From positions 1 to 61,020 of the forward strand of contig CAUYUJ010000205.1 in NCBI GenBank assembly GCA_963575745.1: a stretch of DNA of 61,020 nucleotides, in the 5' to 3' direction. Made by a program: the position numbers and the translations under genes. Below the pieces are notes generated by a model. That model saw only the letters and a program-made list of their open reading frames with translations, was not told the DNA's origin and ran no database searches. Source of the DNA: Prorocentrum cordatum. Taxonomy: Eukaryota > Sar > Dinophyceae > Prorocentrales > Prorocentraceae. Positions 10,278-21,555 of the stretch are shown here, piece after piece. How positions within the stretch are numbered: the first letter of the stretch is position 1; every line of letters begins with the position of its first letter.

Positions 10278-11668
10278 AACTCGTAGAGCTTCCCTTAGCT
10301 AGTTATAGCTGGAAGCTAAGAGTAATTCCGGCGCGCCCCACAGCTAGTTGGCTCGAAAAAAAAGAACTGAACTTTTGACAACTTTTGCTCGGTTGAAAAT
10401 TTTGTTCTCGAAATTTGACCATTCGTTAGAGCTCTAGTATTTTTTCCCGTGATATTCGACCTTATTCCCGCTCGCCATCTTGATCTCAGCTCGATCGGGT
10501 AACTTTGAAGGCCAAAAAGCACGGTGGCGGGACCGGCCGTTTCGAGTCATTTTGATATGCGCTGTCGGTATTTTGTACTGAACTCGAGCTGTAGGGCAGC
10601 TACAGAGCTGGCCAGCACAGCTATCGCACTCAGAATCAGCAGACGCGTTCGCCGGTTGAATTCAGAGGTCTGAACTCGGTCTGGCAGCCGAGCTAGGTCC
10701 GGAAACCTATTCGTATTATTCGAGTCAACTTGATACGCGTTGTCGGTATTTTCTACTTAACTCGAGCTGTAGGGCAGCTACAGTGCTGGTAAGCACGCCT
10801 ATCGCTCGCAGAATGATCAGGCGCGGTCGCCTGTTGAATTGATAGGTCTGAACTCGGTCTGCTAGGCGAGCTAGGTCCGCAAACCTATTCGTATTATTCG
10901 AGTGAGCTTGATACGCGTTGTCGGCATTTTCTACTTAACTCGAGCTGTAGGGCAGCTACAGTGCTGGTAAGCACACCTATCGCACTCAGAATAATCAGGC
11001 GCGTTCGCCTGTTGAATCGATAGGTCTGAACTCGGTCTGCTAGGCGAGCTAGGTCCGCAAACCTATTCGTATTATTCGAGTCCACTTGATACGCGTTGTC
11101 GGTATTTTCTACTTAACTCGCGCTGTAGGGCAGCTACAGTGCTGGTAAGCACACCTATGGCACTCAGAATAATCAGGCGCGTTCGCCTGTTGAATTCATA
11201 GGTCTGAAATCGGTCTGTTAGCCGAGCTAGGTCCGCAAACCTATTCGTATTATTCGTGTCAACTTGATACGCTTTGTCGGTATTCTCTACTTAAATCGAG
11301 CTGTAGGGCAGCTACAGTGCTGGTAAGCACGCCTATCGCACTCAGAATAATCAGGCGCGTTCGCCTGTTGAATCCAGAGCTCTGAACTCGGTCTGCTGCG
11401 CGATCTAGAATCACGAAACTGTTCGTATTCTTCCAGTCAGCTTGAGAGCTACTGTCGGCGTTCTGCACTTAGCTCGGGCTGTAGGGGGGCTGCAGGGCGG
11501 GTAATCAGAGGAATCGATTCGGAGACATCAGACGCCTCGGTCTGATGCTCGAGTTGGGCTGAAAAACTATTCGTTCTCTACAATTTTCTTCGACATTATA
11601 TGTTGTCAGGAAGCTCTACGAGTCCCCCGGCGGTAACAAAGGTTGACGGTTTACCGCCGGCGCCCAGT
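10278..11668 (+). mobile_element. HL1 element, complete, nested in another HL1
   Basis: The 1,391-bp copy lies from AACTCGTAG to CGCCCAGT. It holds the cleanest monomer array in the window. Successive cgagt...cttgatacgc starts lie at 10,721, 10,899, 11,078 and 11,256, giving periods of 178, 179 and 178. The terminus (11,609-11,668) has the loop variant aacaaaggttgacgg. Confidence 0.85.
10545..11500 (+). repeat. ~178-bp tandem monomers of HL1 (best array)
   Basis: Five to six monomers. Each has two small potential hairpins: CTGTAG-ggcag-CTACAG, and CAGGCG-cgtt-CGCCTG in the tcaggcgcgttcgcctgtt word. The same monomers make up the body of every HL1 copy, for example 13,500-14,250, 15,020-15,620 and 18,840-19,540. 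Confidence 0.85.
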
Positions 11669-12067
11669 TATTGCTGGAAGCTTAAGAGTAACTCCGGAGC
11701 GCAAGAAGCCGGACGATGCTTGTGCCTGCCAGGAGCTCCTCCACGGCGGTCCACGCTCGTCGCAGCGGCTTGCCGGAACTTGCAGCGGGTCCGGGAGCGT
11801 GGCTTCCTAGCGTTTCCCAATACGCGTGGCTCCAGGGTGCGCGAAGCGCTTCGGCAGAGCTTCGGCAGAGCTTCGCCAGTGCTCGCAGGCTCCCAGGCAG
11901 ATCTTCCTTGCGTGATTTGAAGGGCCCCACGCATCGTAAACGGCGCCCCCGCGAGCGATTCCTGCGAGGTTTCCAGCGTCCCGCGCATCGTCTCAGGTAC
12001 CCTGGCAGAGCTCCCGTGCGACGTTCCGCGCTTGGCTTCGCTATCCGGGTTTTGGACGCTTACAAGT
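11669..12067 (+). mobile_element. HL1 host remainder, then HL4 lacking its 5' end
   Basis: 11,669-11,703 continues the HL1 5' end (tattgctggaagcttaag). From about 11,705 the sequence is HL4 interior ending GCTATCCGGG, TTTTGGACGC and TTACAAGT at 12,067. HL1 5' sequence then resumes with tgctggaagctt, so the HL4 copy sits at a T|T point of another HL1 start. Confidence 0.7.
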
Positions 12068-12088
12068 TGCTGGAAGCTTAAGAGTAAT
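12068..12088 (+). mobile_element. HL1 host fragment left of a nested copy
   Basis: tgctggaagcttaagagtaat; continues at 13,197 with tccggagcgctgg when the HL1 copy 12,089-13,196 is removed. Confidence 0.8.
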
Positions 12089-13196
12089 AACTCGTAGAGC
12101 TTCCCTTAGCTAGTTATAGCTGAAAGCTAAGAGTAATTCCGGGGCGCCCCAGAGCTAGTTGGCAAGAAAAATCTCGACGGACCTTTTGGTGACTTTTGGT
12201 CGGTTGAAAATTTTGTTCTCGAAATTTGACGATTCGTTAGAGCTCTAGTATTTTTTCCCATGATATTCGATCTTATTCCCGCTCGCCATCTTGATCTCAG
12301 CTCGATCGGGTAACTTTAAAGGCCAAAAAGCAGGCAGACGGGAACGACCATTTCGAGTCATCTTGATACGCGCTGTCGGTTTTCTGAATATAACTCGAGC
12401 TTCAGAGCAGCTACAGAGCTGGTAAGCACAGCTATCGCACTCAGAATGATCAGGCGCGTTCGCCTGTTGAATCCAGAGGTCTGAATTCGGTCTGCTAGCT
12501 GAGCTAGGTCCGCAAACCTATTCGTATTATTCCAGTCATCTTGACAGACGCTCCGGTTTTCTGTACTTAACCCGAGCTGTAGGACAGCTACGGGGCTCAT
12601 TGTGACAGCCATCGATGGGAAATTATTAGTCGCGTTCGTCTATTGAACCGAGAGCTCTGAACAGGGCCTGCTGCCCGAGCTAGGTTCGCGAAACTATTCG
12701 TATTGTCCGAATGATCTTGAGACGTGCTCTCAATTTTCTGCACTCAACTTGTGCTGGGGGAGGGCTTCAGTGCTGCGGGTCACATATATCGATTTGCACA
12801 CATCAGGCACGTTTTTCGGTCGATTCGAGAGCTTGGAACTTGGTCTGCTGCTCGAACTAGATTCGCAAAACTATTATATTATTCGAGTCGATACTGTCGG
12901 TTTTCTGCACTTAACTCGGGCTGTAGGGGGGCTTCAGGGCTGGGGATCACATGAGTGGATTCGGAGACATCAGACGCGCCCGCATGTCGCATGGAGAGGT
13001 CTGAACTCGGTTTGATACTCGAACTGGGTTGCGAAACTGTTTGTTTTTTTGTTAGTGTTATCTTGAGAGGTCTGAAATCGCTTGGGCTTAAAGAATAGTC
13101 GTCCTTCGGGGTTTTTCCCCACAGTATATATTGTCAGGAAGCTCTACGAGTCCCCCGGCGGTAAGAAAGGTTGACGGTTTACCGCCGGCGCCCAGT
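12089..13196 (+). mobile_element. HL1 element, complete, nested
   Basis: The 1,108-bp copy AACTCGTAG...CGCCCAGT. Removing it restores agagtaat|tccggagc in the host HL1, a T|T junction with no duplication. It has about four monomers. Confidence 0.85.
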
Positions 13197-13243
13197 TCCG
13201 GAGCGCTGGAGAGCTAGTTGGCAAGAAAAATATCGACGGACCT
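13197..13243 (+). mobile_element. HL1 host fragment between two nested copies
   Basis: tccggagcgctgg to atcgacggacct. It joins 12,088 on the left and 14,859 on the right. The sequence cgacggacct|tttggtgac is intact at 12,174-12,197 in another copy. Confidence 0.8.
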
Positions 13244-14858
13244 AACTCGTAGAGCTTCCCTTAGCTAGTTATAGCTGGAAGCTAAGAGTAAGTCCGGCGC
13301 GCTGGAGAGCTAGTTGGCTCAAAAAAAAAGAACTGAAGTTTTCACAACTTTTGGTCGGTTGAAAATTATGTTCTCGAAATTTGACAATTCGTTTGTGCTC
13401 TAGTATTTTTTCCCGTGATATTCGATCTTATTCCCGCTCGCCATCTTGATCTCAGCTCGATCGGGTAACTTTGAAGCCAAAAAGCACACTGGCGGGATCG
13501 CCGTTTCGAGTTATCTTGATACGCGTTGTCAGTATTTTGTACTTAACTCTAGCTAAACAACAACTACAGAGCTCGTAAGCACAGCTATCGCACTCAGAAC
13601 CATCAGGCGCGTTCGCCTGTTGAATCCATAGGTCTGAACTCGGTCTGCTAGCCGAGCTAGGTCTGCAAACCTATTCGTATTATTCGAGTGAACTTGATAC
13701 GCGTTGTCGTATTTTTCCTTTAACTCGAGCTGTAGGGCAGCTACAGTGCTGGTCAGCACGCCTATCGCACTCAGAATCATGAGGCGCGTTCGTCTGTTGA
13801 ATCCATAGGTCTTAACTCGGTCTCCCAGCTGAGCTAGGTCCGCAAACCTATTTGTATTATTCGAGTCAACTTGATACGCGTTGTCGGTATTTTCTACTTA
13901 ACTCGAGCTGTAGGGCTGCGACAGTGCTGGTAAGCACATCTATCGCACTCAGAATCACCAGGCGCGTTCGCCTGTTGAATCCATAGGTCTGAACTCGATC
14001 TGCTAGCCAAGCTAGGTCCGCAAACCTATTCGTATTATTCGAGTGAACTTCATACGCGTTGTTGGTATTTTGTACTTAATTCGAGCTGCAGGGCAGCTAC
14101 AGAGCTGATAAGCACACCTATCGCACCCAGAACTATTAGGCGCGTTCGCCTGTCGAATCTATAGGTCTGAACTCGGTCTGCTAGTCGAGCTAGGTCCGCA
14201 AACCTATTCGTATTATTGGGGTCATCTTGACAAACACTCGGTATTTTCTGTACTTAACTCGAGCTGTAGGCAGCTACAGAGCCTACAGTCACAGAAATCG
14301 ATTGAGAATTATCGGGCGCGTTTGTCCGTTGTATCGAGAGCTCTGAACTCCGCCTGCTGCCCGATCTAGGTTCGCGAAACTATTCCTATTGTCCGAATCA
14401 TCGCGAAAAGTGCTCTCAATTTTCTGCGCTGGAAGAGGGCTACAGTGCTGCGGGTCATAGAAATCGATTTGCACACATCGGGCGCGTTCGTTGGTCGATT
14501 CGAGAGCTCAGAACTTGGTCTGCTGCTCGAAACAGGTCTGCGAAACTATTATAAGATTCGAGTCATCCTGAGAGATGCTGTCGGTTTTCTGCACTTAACT
14601 CGGGCTGTAGGGGGGCTGCAGGGCTGGTAATCACATGAGTCGATTCGCAGACATCAGACGCGTCCGCCTGTCGCATTGAGAGGTCTGAACTCGGTCTGAT
14701 CAGACGCGTCCGCTTGTCGCATTCAGAGGTAAAAAAATATTCACTATGAGTCAGAACGTTGGTAGGTGCTCTCGGTTTTCTCAACTTAAGTCGAGCTTGG
14801 AAGCTCTACGAGTTCCCCGGCGGTAACCAAGGTTGACGGTTTACCGCCGGCGCCCAGT
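13244..14858 (+). mobile_element. HL1 element, complete, nested
   Basis: The 1,615-bp copy is the longest clean HL1 here, with about seven monomers (13,506-14,760). The last monomer is shortened and duplicated (gatcagacgcgtccgc twice). Removal restores a T|T junction in the host. The terminus at 14,799-14,858 has the loop accaaggttgacgg. Confidence 0.85.
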
Positions 14859-16148
14859 TTTGGTGACTTTTGGTCGGTTGAAAATTTTGTTCTCGAAATT
14901 TGACAATTCGTTAGAGCTCTAGTATTTTTTCCTGTGCTATTCGATCTTATTGCCGCTCGCTATCTTGATCTCAGCTCGATCGGGTATCTTTGAAGGCCAA
15001 AAAGCGTCCCGGCGGGAACGACCGTTTCGAGTCATCTTCATACGCGCTGTCGGTATTTTGTACTTAACTCGAGCTGCAGGACCAGCTACAGAGCTGGTAA
15101 GCACGCCTATCTCACTCAGAATCATCAGGCGCGTTCGCCTGTTGAACCCAGAGATCTGAACTCGATCTGCTAGCCGAGCTAGGTCCGCAAACCTATCCGT
15201 ATTATTCGAGTAAACTTCATACGCGTTGTCGGTATTTTGTACTTAACTCGAGCTGTAGGGCCGCTACAGTGCTGGTAAGCACAGCTATCGCGTTCAGAAT
15301 TATCATGCGCGTTCGCCTGTCGAATCCAGAGGTCTGGACTCGGTCTGCTAGCCGAGCTAGGTCCGCAAACCTATTCGTATTATTCGAGTCATCTTGATAG
15401 ACGCTCTCGGTTTTCTGTACTTAAGTCGAGCTGTAGGGCAGCTACATAGCTGGTAAGCACACCTATCGCATTCAGAATTATCACGCGCGTTCGTCTGTTG
15501 AATCCAGAGGACTGAAATCGGTCTGCTAGCCGAGCTAGGTCCGCAAACCTATTTGTATTATTCGAGTCATCTTGATAGACGCTCTCGGTTTCCTGTACTT
15601 AACTCGAGCTCTAGGGCAGTTGTGACAGAGATCGATGGGAAATCATCAGTCGCGTTCGTTTATTGAACGACGAGCTCTGAACTCGGCCTCCTGCCCGAGC
15701 TAGGTTCGCGAAACTATTCGTATTGTCCGAAGGATCTTACGTGCTCTCAATTTTCTGCAGCCAACTCGTGCTGCGGGAGAGCTACAGTACGCGGGTCTTT
15801 ACACATCAGACGCGTCTTTCGGTCGATTCCAGAGCCCGGAACTCGGTCTGCTGCTCGAACTAGGTTCGGGCTGTAGGGTGGCTCCATGGCTGGGAATCAC
15901 ATGAGTGGATTCGCAGACATCAGACGCGCCCGCCTGTCGCATTCAGAGGTCTGAACTCGGTTTGATACTCGAACTGGGTTGCGAAACTGTTTGTTTTTTT
16001 TTGATAGCGTTATCTTGAGAGCTCTGAAATCGCTTGGGCTTAAAAAATAGTCGTTCTTTGGAGTTTTTTTTCCACAGTATATATTGTCAGGAAGCTCTAC
16101 GAGTCCCCCGGCGGCAAGAAAGGTTGACGGTTTACCGCCGGCGCCCAT
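14859..16148 (+). mobile_element. HL1 host, main part
   Basis: This is the body and 3' end of the HL1 copy split by the insertions at 12,089-13,196 and 13,244-14,858. It has monomers from 15,020 and a terminal module at 16,089-16,148 with a mutated hairpin (cggcaagaaagg) and end GCGCCCAT. Confidence 0.8.
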
Positions 16149-16209
16149 ACCTCGTAGAGCTCTTCGGCATCGATGAGCTAGAGGAATTCCGGCGCGGGGT
16201 GGAGCTAGT
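16149..16209 (+). mobile_element. HL2 host, 5' part
   Basis: ACCTCGTAGAGCTCTTCGG to ggggtggagctagt. It continues at 17,202 with tggtcgacccggcc after removal of the HL1 material, a T|T junction (compare gagctagttggcccagcc at 37,825). Confidence 0.8.
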
Positions 16210-17201
16210 AACTCGTAGAGCTTCCCTTAGCAAGTTATTAACTCGTAGAGCTTCCCTTAGCAAGTTATTTGCTGGAAAGCTTTAAGAGTAATTCGGAGCG
16301 CTGGAGAGCTAGTTGGCAAGAAAAATCTCGACGGACCTTTTGCTGACTTTTGGTCGGTTGAAAATTTGGTTCACAAAATTTGACCATTCGTTAGAGCTCT
16401 AGTATTTTCCCCATGATACTCGATCTTATTTCTGCTCGCCATCTTGATCTCAGCTCGATCGGGTAACTTTGAAGGCCAAAAAGCAGGCAGGCGGGAACAG
16501 CCATTTTGAGTCATCTTGATACGCGCTGTCGGTTTTCTTAAGATAACTCGAGCTTCAGGACAGCTACAGAGCTGGTCAGCACAGCTAATGCATTCAGAAT
16601 GATCAAGCGCGTTCGCCTGTTGAATCCAGAGGTCTGAAATCGGTCTGCTAGCCGAGCTAGGGTCGCAAACCTATTGGTATTGTTCGAGTTATCTTGAGAA
16701 GTGCTCTCGGTTTTCTGTACTTAAATCGTGCTGGGGGAGGGCTAGAGTGCTGCTAGTCACAGGAATCGAGTCCGAGACATCAGGCGCGTCCGTTCGTCGA
16801 ACCGAGAGCTCCGAACTCGGTCTGCTGCTCGAACGAGATCCGCGAAACTGTTGTATTATTCGAGTCATTCTGAGAGGTACTCTCGGTTTTCTGCACTTAA
16901 CTCAGGCTGTACTATGGTTTTTTTTTTTTTTAGGGGGCTGCAGAGCTGGTAATCACATGAATCGATCCGCAGACATGAGACGCGTCCGCCTGTCGCATTC
17001 AGAGGTCTCAACTCGGTTTCGTACTCGAGCTCGATTGGAAAACTGTTCGTTTATTTTGTTAGAGTCATCTTGAGAGGTCTATAATCGCTTGGGCTGAAAA
17101 AAAAGTCGTTCTCTGAAATTCTTTTACTCATTATATATTGTCAGGAAGCTCTACGAGTCTCCCGGCGGTAAGAAAGGTGACGGTTTTACGCGGCGCCCAG
17201 T
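16210..17201 (+). mobile_element. HL1 5' fragment plus complete HL1 copy inside HL2
   Basis: A 30-bp HL1 start (16,210-16,239) is followed by a second, complete HL1 copy (16,240-17,201, 962 bp). The hairpin arm is damaged (cggttttacgcggcg). A T11 run near 16,918 interrupts the last monomer. Confidence 0.8.
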
Positions 17202-17517
17202 TGGTCGACCCGGCCAGAAAGGACAAAGTGGTAACTTTTGGGTGGTTTTGCGATTTTTTGAAAGATATTTGACAATTAATTTTGAGAAAGCAGATTTTTC
17301 GCACCTGTAAACGACTATGAGCGCCTCTCTGTCTTAGTATGAGCTCTGTAGGCGCAGTTTTACTATCACAACACTTGGCGGAACCATCTTCATGTCGACA
17401 CGAAAAAAACAATTTTTCAGTTTTTCGAGAAATGCTTACTCCGAGCACTCTTACGCGTGAAATGAGCTCTACGAGGTTCCCGGCGGTGACCAGGTTGACG
17501 GTTCACCGCCGGCGCCA
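17202..17517 (+). mobile_element. HL2 host, 3' part
   Basis: The HL2 body (ttttgggtggttttgcgatt, then gaaagatatttgacaatt) ends in the internal repeat GAGCTCTACGAG (17,464), the stem CCGGCGGTGA/TCACCGCCGG and the terminus GCGCCA at 17,517. With 16,149-16,209 it makes a complete HL2 of about 375 bp. Confidence 0.8.
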
Positions 17518-17859
17518 TCGCGCTTTGCAGGGTCCCACGCAACGTCAACGGCGCCCCTGCAAGCGTCTTCTGCGAGGTTTCCAGCGTCCCGCGCATTGTT
17601 TCAGGCGGCCTGGCAGAGGTCCCCGTGCGGCATTCCGCGCTTGGCTTCGCTATCCGGGTTTTGGACGCTTACAAGTTCTTCCACTAGGCAGATCTTCCTC
17701 TCGCGCTTTGCAGGGCCCCACGCATAGTAACCGGCGCCCCTGCAAGCGTCTCCTGCGAGGTTTCCAGCGTCCCGCGCATCGTTTCAGGCGGCCTGGCAGA
17801 GGTCCCTGTGCGGCGTTCCGCGCTTGGCTTTGTTATCCGGGTTTTGGACGCTTACAAGT
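17518..17859 (+). mobile_element. Two HL4 3'-end fragments
   Basis: Both carry the gcgctttgcagggcccac to ttcgctatccgggttttgg segment and end TTACAAGT (17,676 and 17,859). Neither has its 5' end. Confidence 0.7.
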
Positions 17860-18106
17860 TTCCCGGAGAGCTCGCTGAGAGCGTTTAAGATTAGAAGCCG
17901 GACGGTGGTGGTGCCCGCCAGAAGCTCCTCCACGGCGGTCCACGTTCCCCGCAGCGACTCGCCTGAACCGGCAACGGGTCCGGGAGAGCCTCCGGCAAGC
18001 TTCCACGCGTGCCTGCACGCGCGGAGGCACGCATGGAGGCGTTTCGGCCAGCGCTTCGGAAGCTCTGCTGGGGAGCTTCCCAGAGATCCCCAGCACAGGT
18101 TTCCCG
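17860..18106 (+). mobile_element. HL3 copy, 3' truncated
   Basis: It runs from TCCCGGAGAGCTCGC through a palindrome with one altered arm (cgtgcctgcacgcgcggagg) to cagcacaggtttcccg, where an HL1 5' end intervenes. Confidence 0.7.
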
Positions 18107-18568
18107 TAACTCGTAGAGCTTCTCTTAGCAAGTTATTGCTGGAAGCTAAGAATAATTCCGGCGCGCCCCACAGCTAGTTGGCTCGATTTTTTAGTTTTTA
18201 GCTTATTTCTGTTAGTTTTTTTTCTTTTCTTTCTTCTTTTTTTATTCGTTTAGCCCTTGTTTTATTCTTTTTTTTTTAGTTTTTAGTTTTTCAGTGATAG
18301 TTTTTTTATTTTTTTTCTTTTTTTTTTTTCTTTCTACTAGGTTTTCTAGTCTTTATTCTTTTTTTATAGTCTTGTGTTAGTCCTTTTTTCTTTCTTGTGT
18401 TATTTCTTTAGATTTTTTTCTTTTTTTTTTATCTGTTTAGTTGTGTTTCATTTTTTTTCTTTTAATTACTGTGTTTTATTCTTTTTTTTGTTTTAGTTTT
18501 TTTATTGTTTCTTTTTTAGACTAGTACTCTTTTTTTTTTTTCTTTAGTATTTAGTTGGCTCGAAAAAT
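18107..18568 (+). mobile_element. HL1 5' end split by a T-rich tract
   Basis: AACTCGTAGAGCTTC and 75 bp of HL1 5' block run to tagttggctcga (about 18,187). T-rich sequence follows to 18,553, then tagttggctcgaaaaa again, then another HL1 start at 18,569. The repeated tagttggctcga on both sides is the only duplication seen around the tract. Confidence 0.65.
18186..18553 (+). repeat. T-rich tract with recurrent TTTAG words
   Basis: About 370 bp of T with ttttag, ttcttt and gtttttag recurring irregularly. It is bounded on each side by tagttggctcga. No poly-A-addition or target-duplication pattern explains it as a retrotransposon tail. Confidence 0.75.
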
Positions 18569-19991
18569 AACTCGTAGAGCTTCCCTTAGCTAGTTTCAGC
18601 TGGAAGCTAAGAGTAATTCCGGCGCGCCGGATAGCTAGTTGGCTTGAAAAAAAAGAACTCAACTTTTCACAATTTTTGGTCGGTTGAAAATTATGTTCTC
18701 AAAATTTGAACATTCGTTAGAGCTCTAGTATTTTTTCCCGTGATATTCGATCTTATTCCCGCTCGCCATCTTGATCCCAGCTCGATCGGATACCTTTTAC
18801 TGCGAAAAACCACACTGGCGGGATCGGCCGTTTTGAGTCATCTTGATACACGTTGTCGCTATTTTGTACTTAACTCAGTAGGACAGCTACAGAGTTGGTA
18901 AGCACAGCTATGGCACTCAGAATCATGAGCCGCGTTCGTCTGTTGAATCCACAGGTCTGAACTCTGTCTGCTAGCCGAGCTAGGTCTGCAAACCTATTCG
19001 TATTATTCGAGTCAACTTGATACGCATTTCGGTATTTTATACTTAACTCGAGCTGTAGGGCAGCTACAGTGTTGCTAAGCACACCTATCGCACTCAGAAT
19101 CATCAGGCGCGTTCTTCTGTTGAATCCACAAGTCTGAACTCGGTCTGCTAGCCAAGCTAGGTCCGCAAATCTATTCGTATTCGAGTGAACTTGATGCGCG
19201 TTGTTCTACTTAACTCGAGCTGTAGGGCAGCTACAGTGTTAGTAAGCACACCTATCGCACTCAGAATCATCAGGCGCGTTCTTCTGTTGAATCCATAGGT
19301 CTGAAGTCGGTCTGCTAGCCGAGCGAGATGCGCAAACCTATTCTTATTATTCGAGTCAACTTGATACGCGTGGTGGCTATTTTGTACTCCATTCGAGCTG
19401 CAGGGCAGCTACAGTGCTGGTAAGCACACCTATCGCACTCAGAATCATCAGGCGCGTTCGCCGCTTGACTCCAGAGGTCTAAGCTCGGTCCGCTAGCCGA
19501 GCTAGGTCCGCAAATCTATTCGTAGTATTCGAGCCATCTTGACAAACGCTCTCGGTATTTTTACAGTGCTGCGGGTCATACAAATCGATTTGCACACATC
19601 AGGCGCGTTCGTTGGTCGATTCGAGAGCTCAGAACTTGGTCTGCTGCTCGAAACAGGTCTGCGAAACTATTATATTTTTCGAGTCATCCTGAGAGATGCT
19701 CTCGGTGTTCTGCACTTAACTCGGGCTGTAGGGGGGCTGCAGGGCTTGTAATCACATGAGTCGATTCGCAGACATCAGACGCGCGCGCCTGTCGCATTGA
19801 GAGGTCTGAACTCGGTCTGATCAGACGCGTCCGCTTGTCGCATTCAGAGGTCAAAAAATATTCACTATGAGTCAGAATGTTGGTTGGTGCTCTCGGTTTT
19901 CAACTTTTGTCGAGCTTGGAAGCTCTACGAGTTCCCCGGCAGTAACCCCTGGCTCAAGCTCTACGAGTCTCCCGGCGGTAACCAGGGTTGA
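18569..19991 (+). mobile_element. HL1 element, left part, interrupted in its hairpin loop
   Basis: A full HL1 5' block and about five monomers. The 3' end is double: a first internal repeat GGAAGCTCTACGAG at 19,918 with a defective stem (ccggcagtaacc), then a second at 19,956 with stem CCGGCGGTAA. The sequence breaks after ccagggttga (19,991), in the hairpin loop. The other half of the hairpin is at 25,798-25,824. Confidence 0.8.
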
Positions 19992-20130
19992 GGAAGCGGA
20001 GTTTACCTCCCGCTCTCCCTCGGCCTTGTCCCGTCGGGGGGCTCACTCGAGCTGCGTCGTGCAGTCAGGCAGCCTGCCCCTGGCCCGCCGCGCGGGGGGC
20101 GCGTGGCGATCGGGCCACTTCGGCGACGCC

Positions 20131-20196
20131 TGCACTTGTTTGCGGCATTGTTTGCACTTGTTTGCGAGCAGGCCGCCTGCACTTGTTTGCGGCATT
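20131..20196 (+). repeat. Three short direct repeats in the LINE leader
   Basis: TGCACTTGTTTGCGGCATT and close variants at 20,131, 20,153 and 20,178. They lie upstream of ORF1 in the untranslated leader; function unknown. Confidence 0.7.
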
Positions 20197-20497
20197 TTGC
20201 CGCGTCGAGCTGGACTGGACGAGCCAGAGTCAATCGATCGATTTGGACCGCTGGGGAGCCAACTTCGGACATTGGGAGTGGGAGTATCTTGCCAGACAGG
20301 TTGGTAGAGCTCGACACGACGATAAGGATTCTCTAGTCGACATACCATCTGGGCCACCTGATCTCTCTCCCACTTTACCTCACCATCCTGTTGCCCCATA
20401 TAACTTTCATCAGGTGAGTGCACATCTCAAACGTACTCGAGAAGATCGATCGTTCTGTGCGAAGTGGAATATCCCTTGTAATATCTCAGACGGCAAG

Positions 20498-21546
20498 ATG
20501 GCTGCCTCATCAGCTGCTGCGGTCCCCGAGGTTTTCGCTATGGACGCCACTGATATGCCCGTTCCAGGAGCCAAGGAGGAGGAGGTCCCAGAGGGAAAAC
20601 GGGTCAAACTTCAGACGGTTGAAGGCCTCGAGGAGGCCATGACAAAGGGGATGGACAAGATCACGACGCTTGTTGCATCTCTGGGAGGTAAGATGACGGA
20701 GGGCTTCTAATCAACACATCGAAGCATCACGGATCTCGGCACCCAGCTCAATGCTCGTGTTGATTCGGTGGAGAAAAATGTACAGCAGGCGATGACGGAC
20801 ATAGATGCTATTACTAAGAAGGTTGAGGATCAGAGGCTCCAGATAATCCAGCTCCAGCAGGCTCCTGCAGGTGGGGCCCCCAGAGCAGGCACCTCTACGA
20901 CAGCGTCCTCGGCAGAAACTCGGCAGTCAGTGCAGAATTTCACCCCATCGTTCGTCGAGCTCAAAGGATGGGTGACGGACTGGAGGGATGCAGAGAAGCG
21001 TCAGGAGGAGATGTTATCACAGCAGGCGTTGAATTCACTGCTGAATGAGGTCCTGGCTGGAGAATGGTTCAGTGGTGTGAAGGAGTTTCTGGACCTGAAC
21101 CAATCCAAGAGGTTCAACACAGGTAGAGAGGCGTGGGGGTATTCGCGTGCTCGGCTCTATTTCCAGAATGGGGTTACCAGTGACCAGCTGTGTGATCTTC
21201 GTCGTCGACTCGTTGCCGCGATCGCCGACAACAAACTCCAGCACGCTCCCAGGGCCCTCAAGGTCCACGTGGAGCCCCCCCCCCCTGGAAGAAGCCCCAT
21301 CTGGATGCCGCTGGGATCTTGCAGGCCAAGTTCAAGAGTTTCAAGAAGCATCATTCGAATCTCAGGGCTGAGACGGGACCACCGATTACGTTCATGTGGG
21401 GCTCCAGTGACCACTTACCACCTCCAGGGAAGATTGTGGCCAAGTTCTCTCTGCAGAACGGCTGGGAGATCACTCGTGCAATGAATCAGCTTGAGCCAGG
21501 GATCAACATTGATGAGTTGCGAGCGAGGATTTCCAGTACGAACTAG
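20498..21546 (+). pseudogene. LINE ORF1-like protein, broken
   Basis: The first in-frame ATG is at 20,498. The frame has an in-frame TAA at 20,708-20,710 and reads on in the same frame afterwards (RVDSVEKNVQQAMTDIDAI). Residues on both sides of the stop form a probable coiled coil with heptad spacing (GLEEAMTKGMDK; ITKKVEDQRLQI). The C-terminal part (from PSFVELKGWVTDW) is a compact domain I do not recognise. At the C-rich run 21,272-21,286 the frame changes by one base; the continuation ends at the stop 21,544-21,546. A role in RNA binding or multimerisation, as for other LINE ORF1 proteins, is inferred from position only. Confidence 0.65.
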
Positions 21547-21555
21547 AGGTGCCAC

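Noticed and set aside
10545-11500. Regular repeats considered as a CRISPR array
   Set aside because: The whole 178-bp unit repeats with no distinct short repeat and unique spacer, and the context is eukaryotic.
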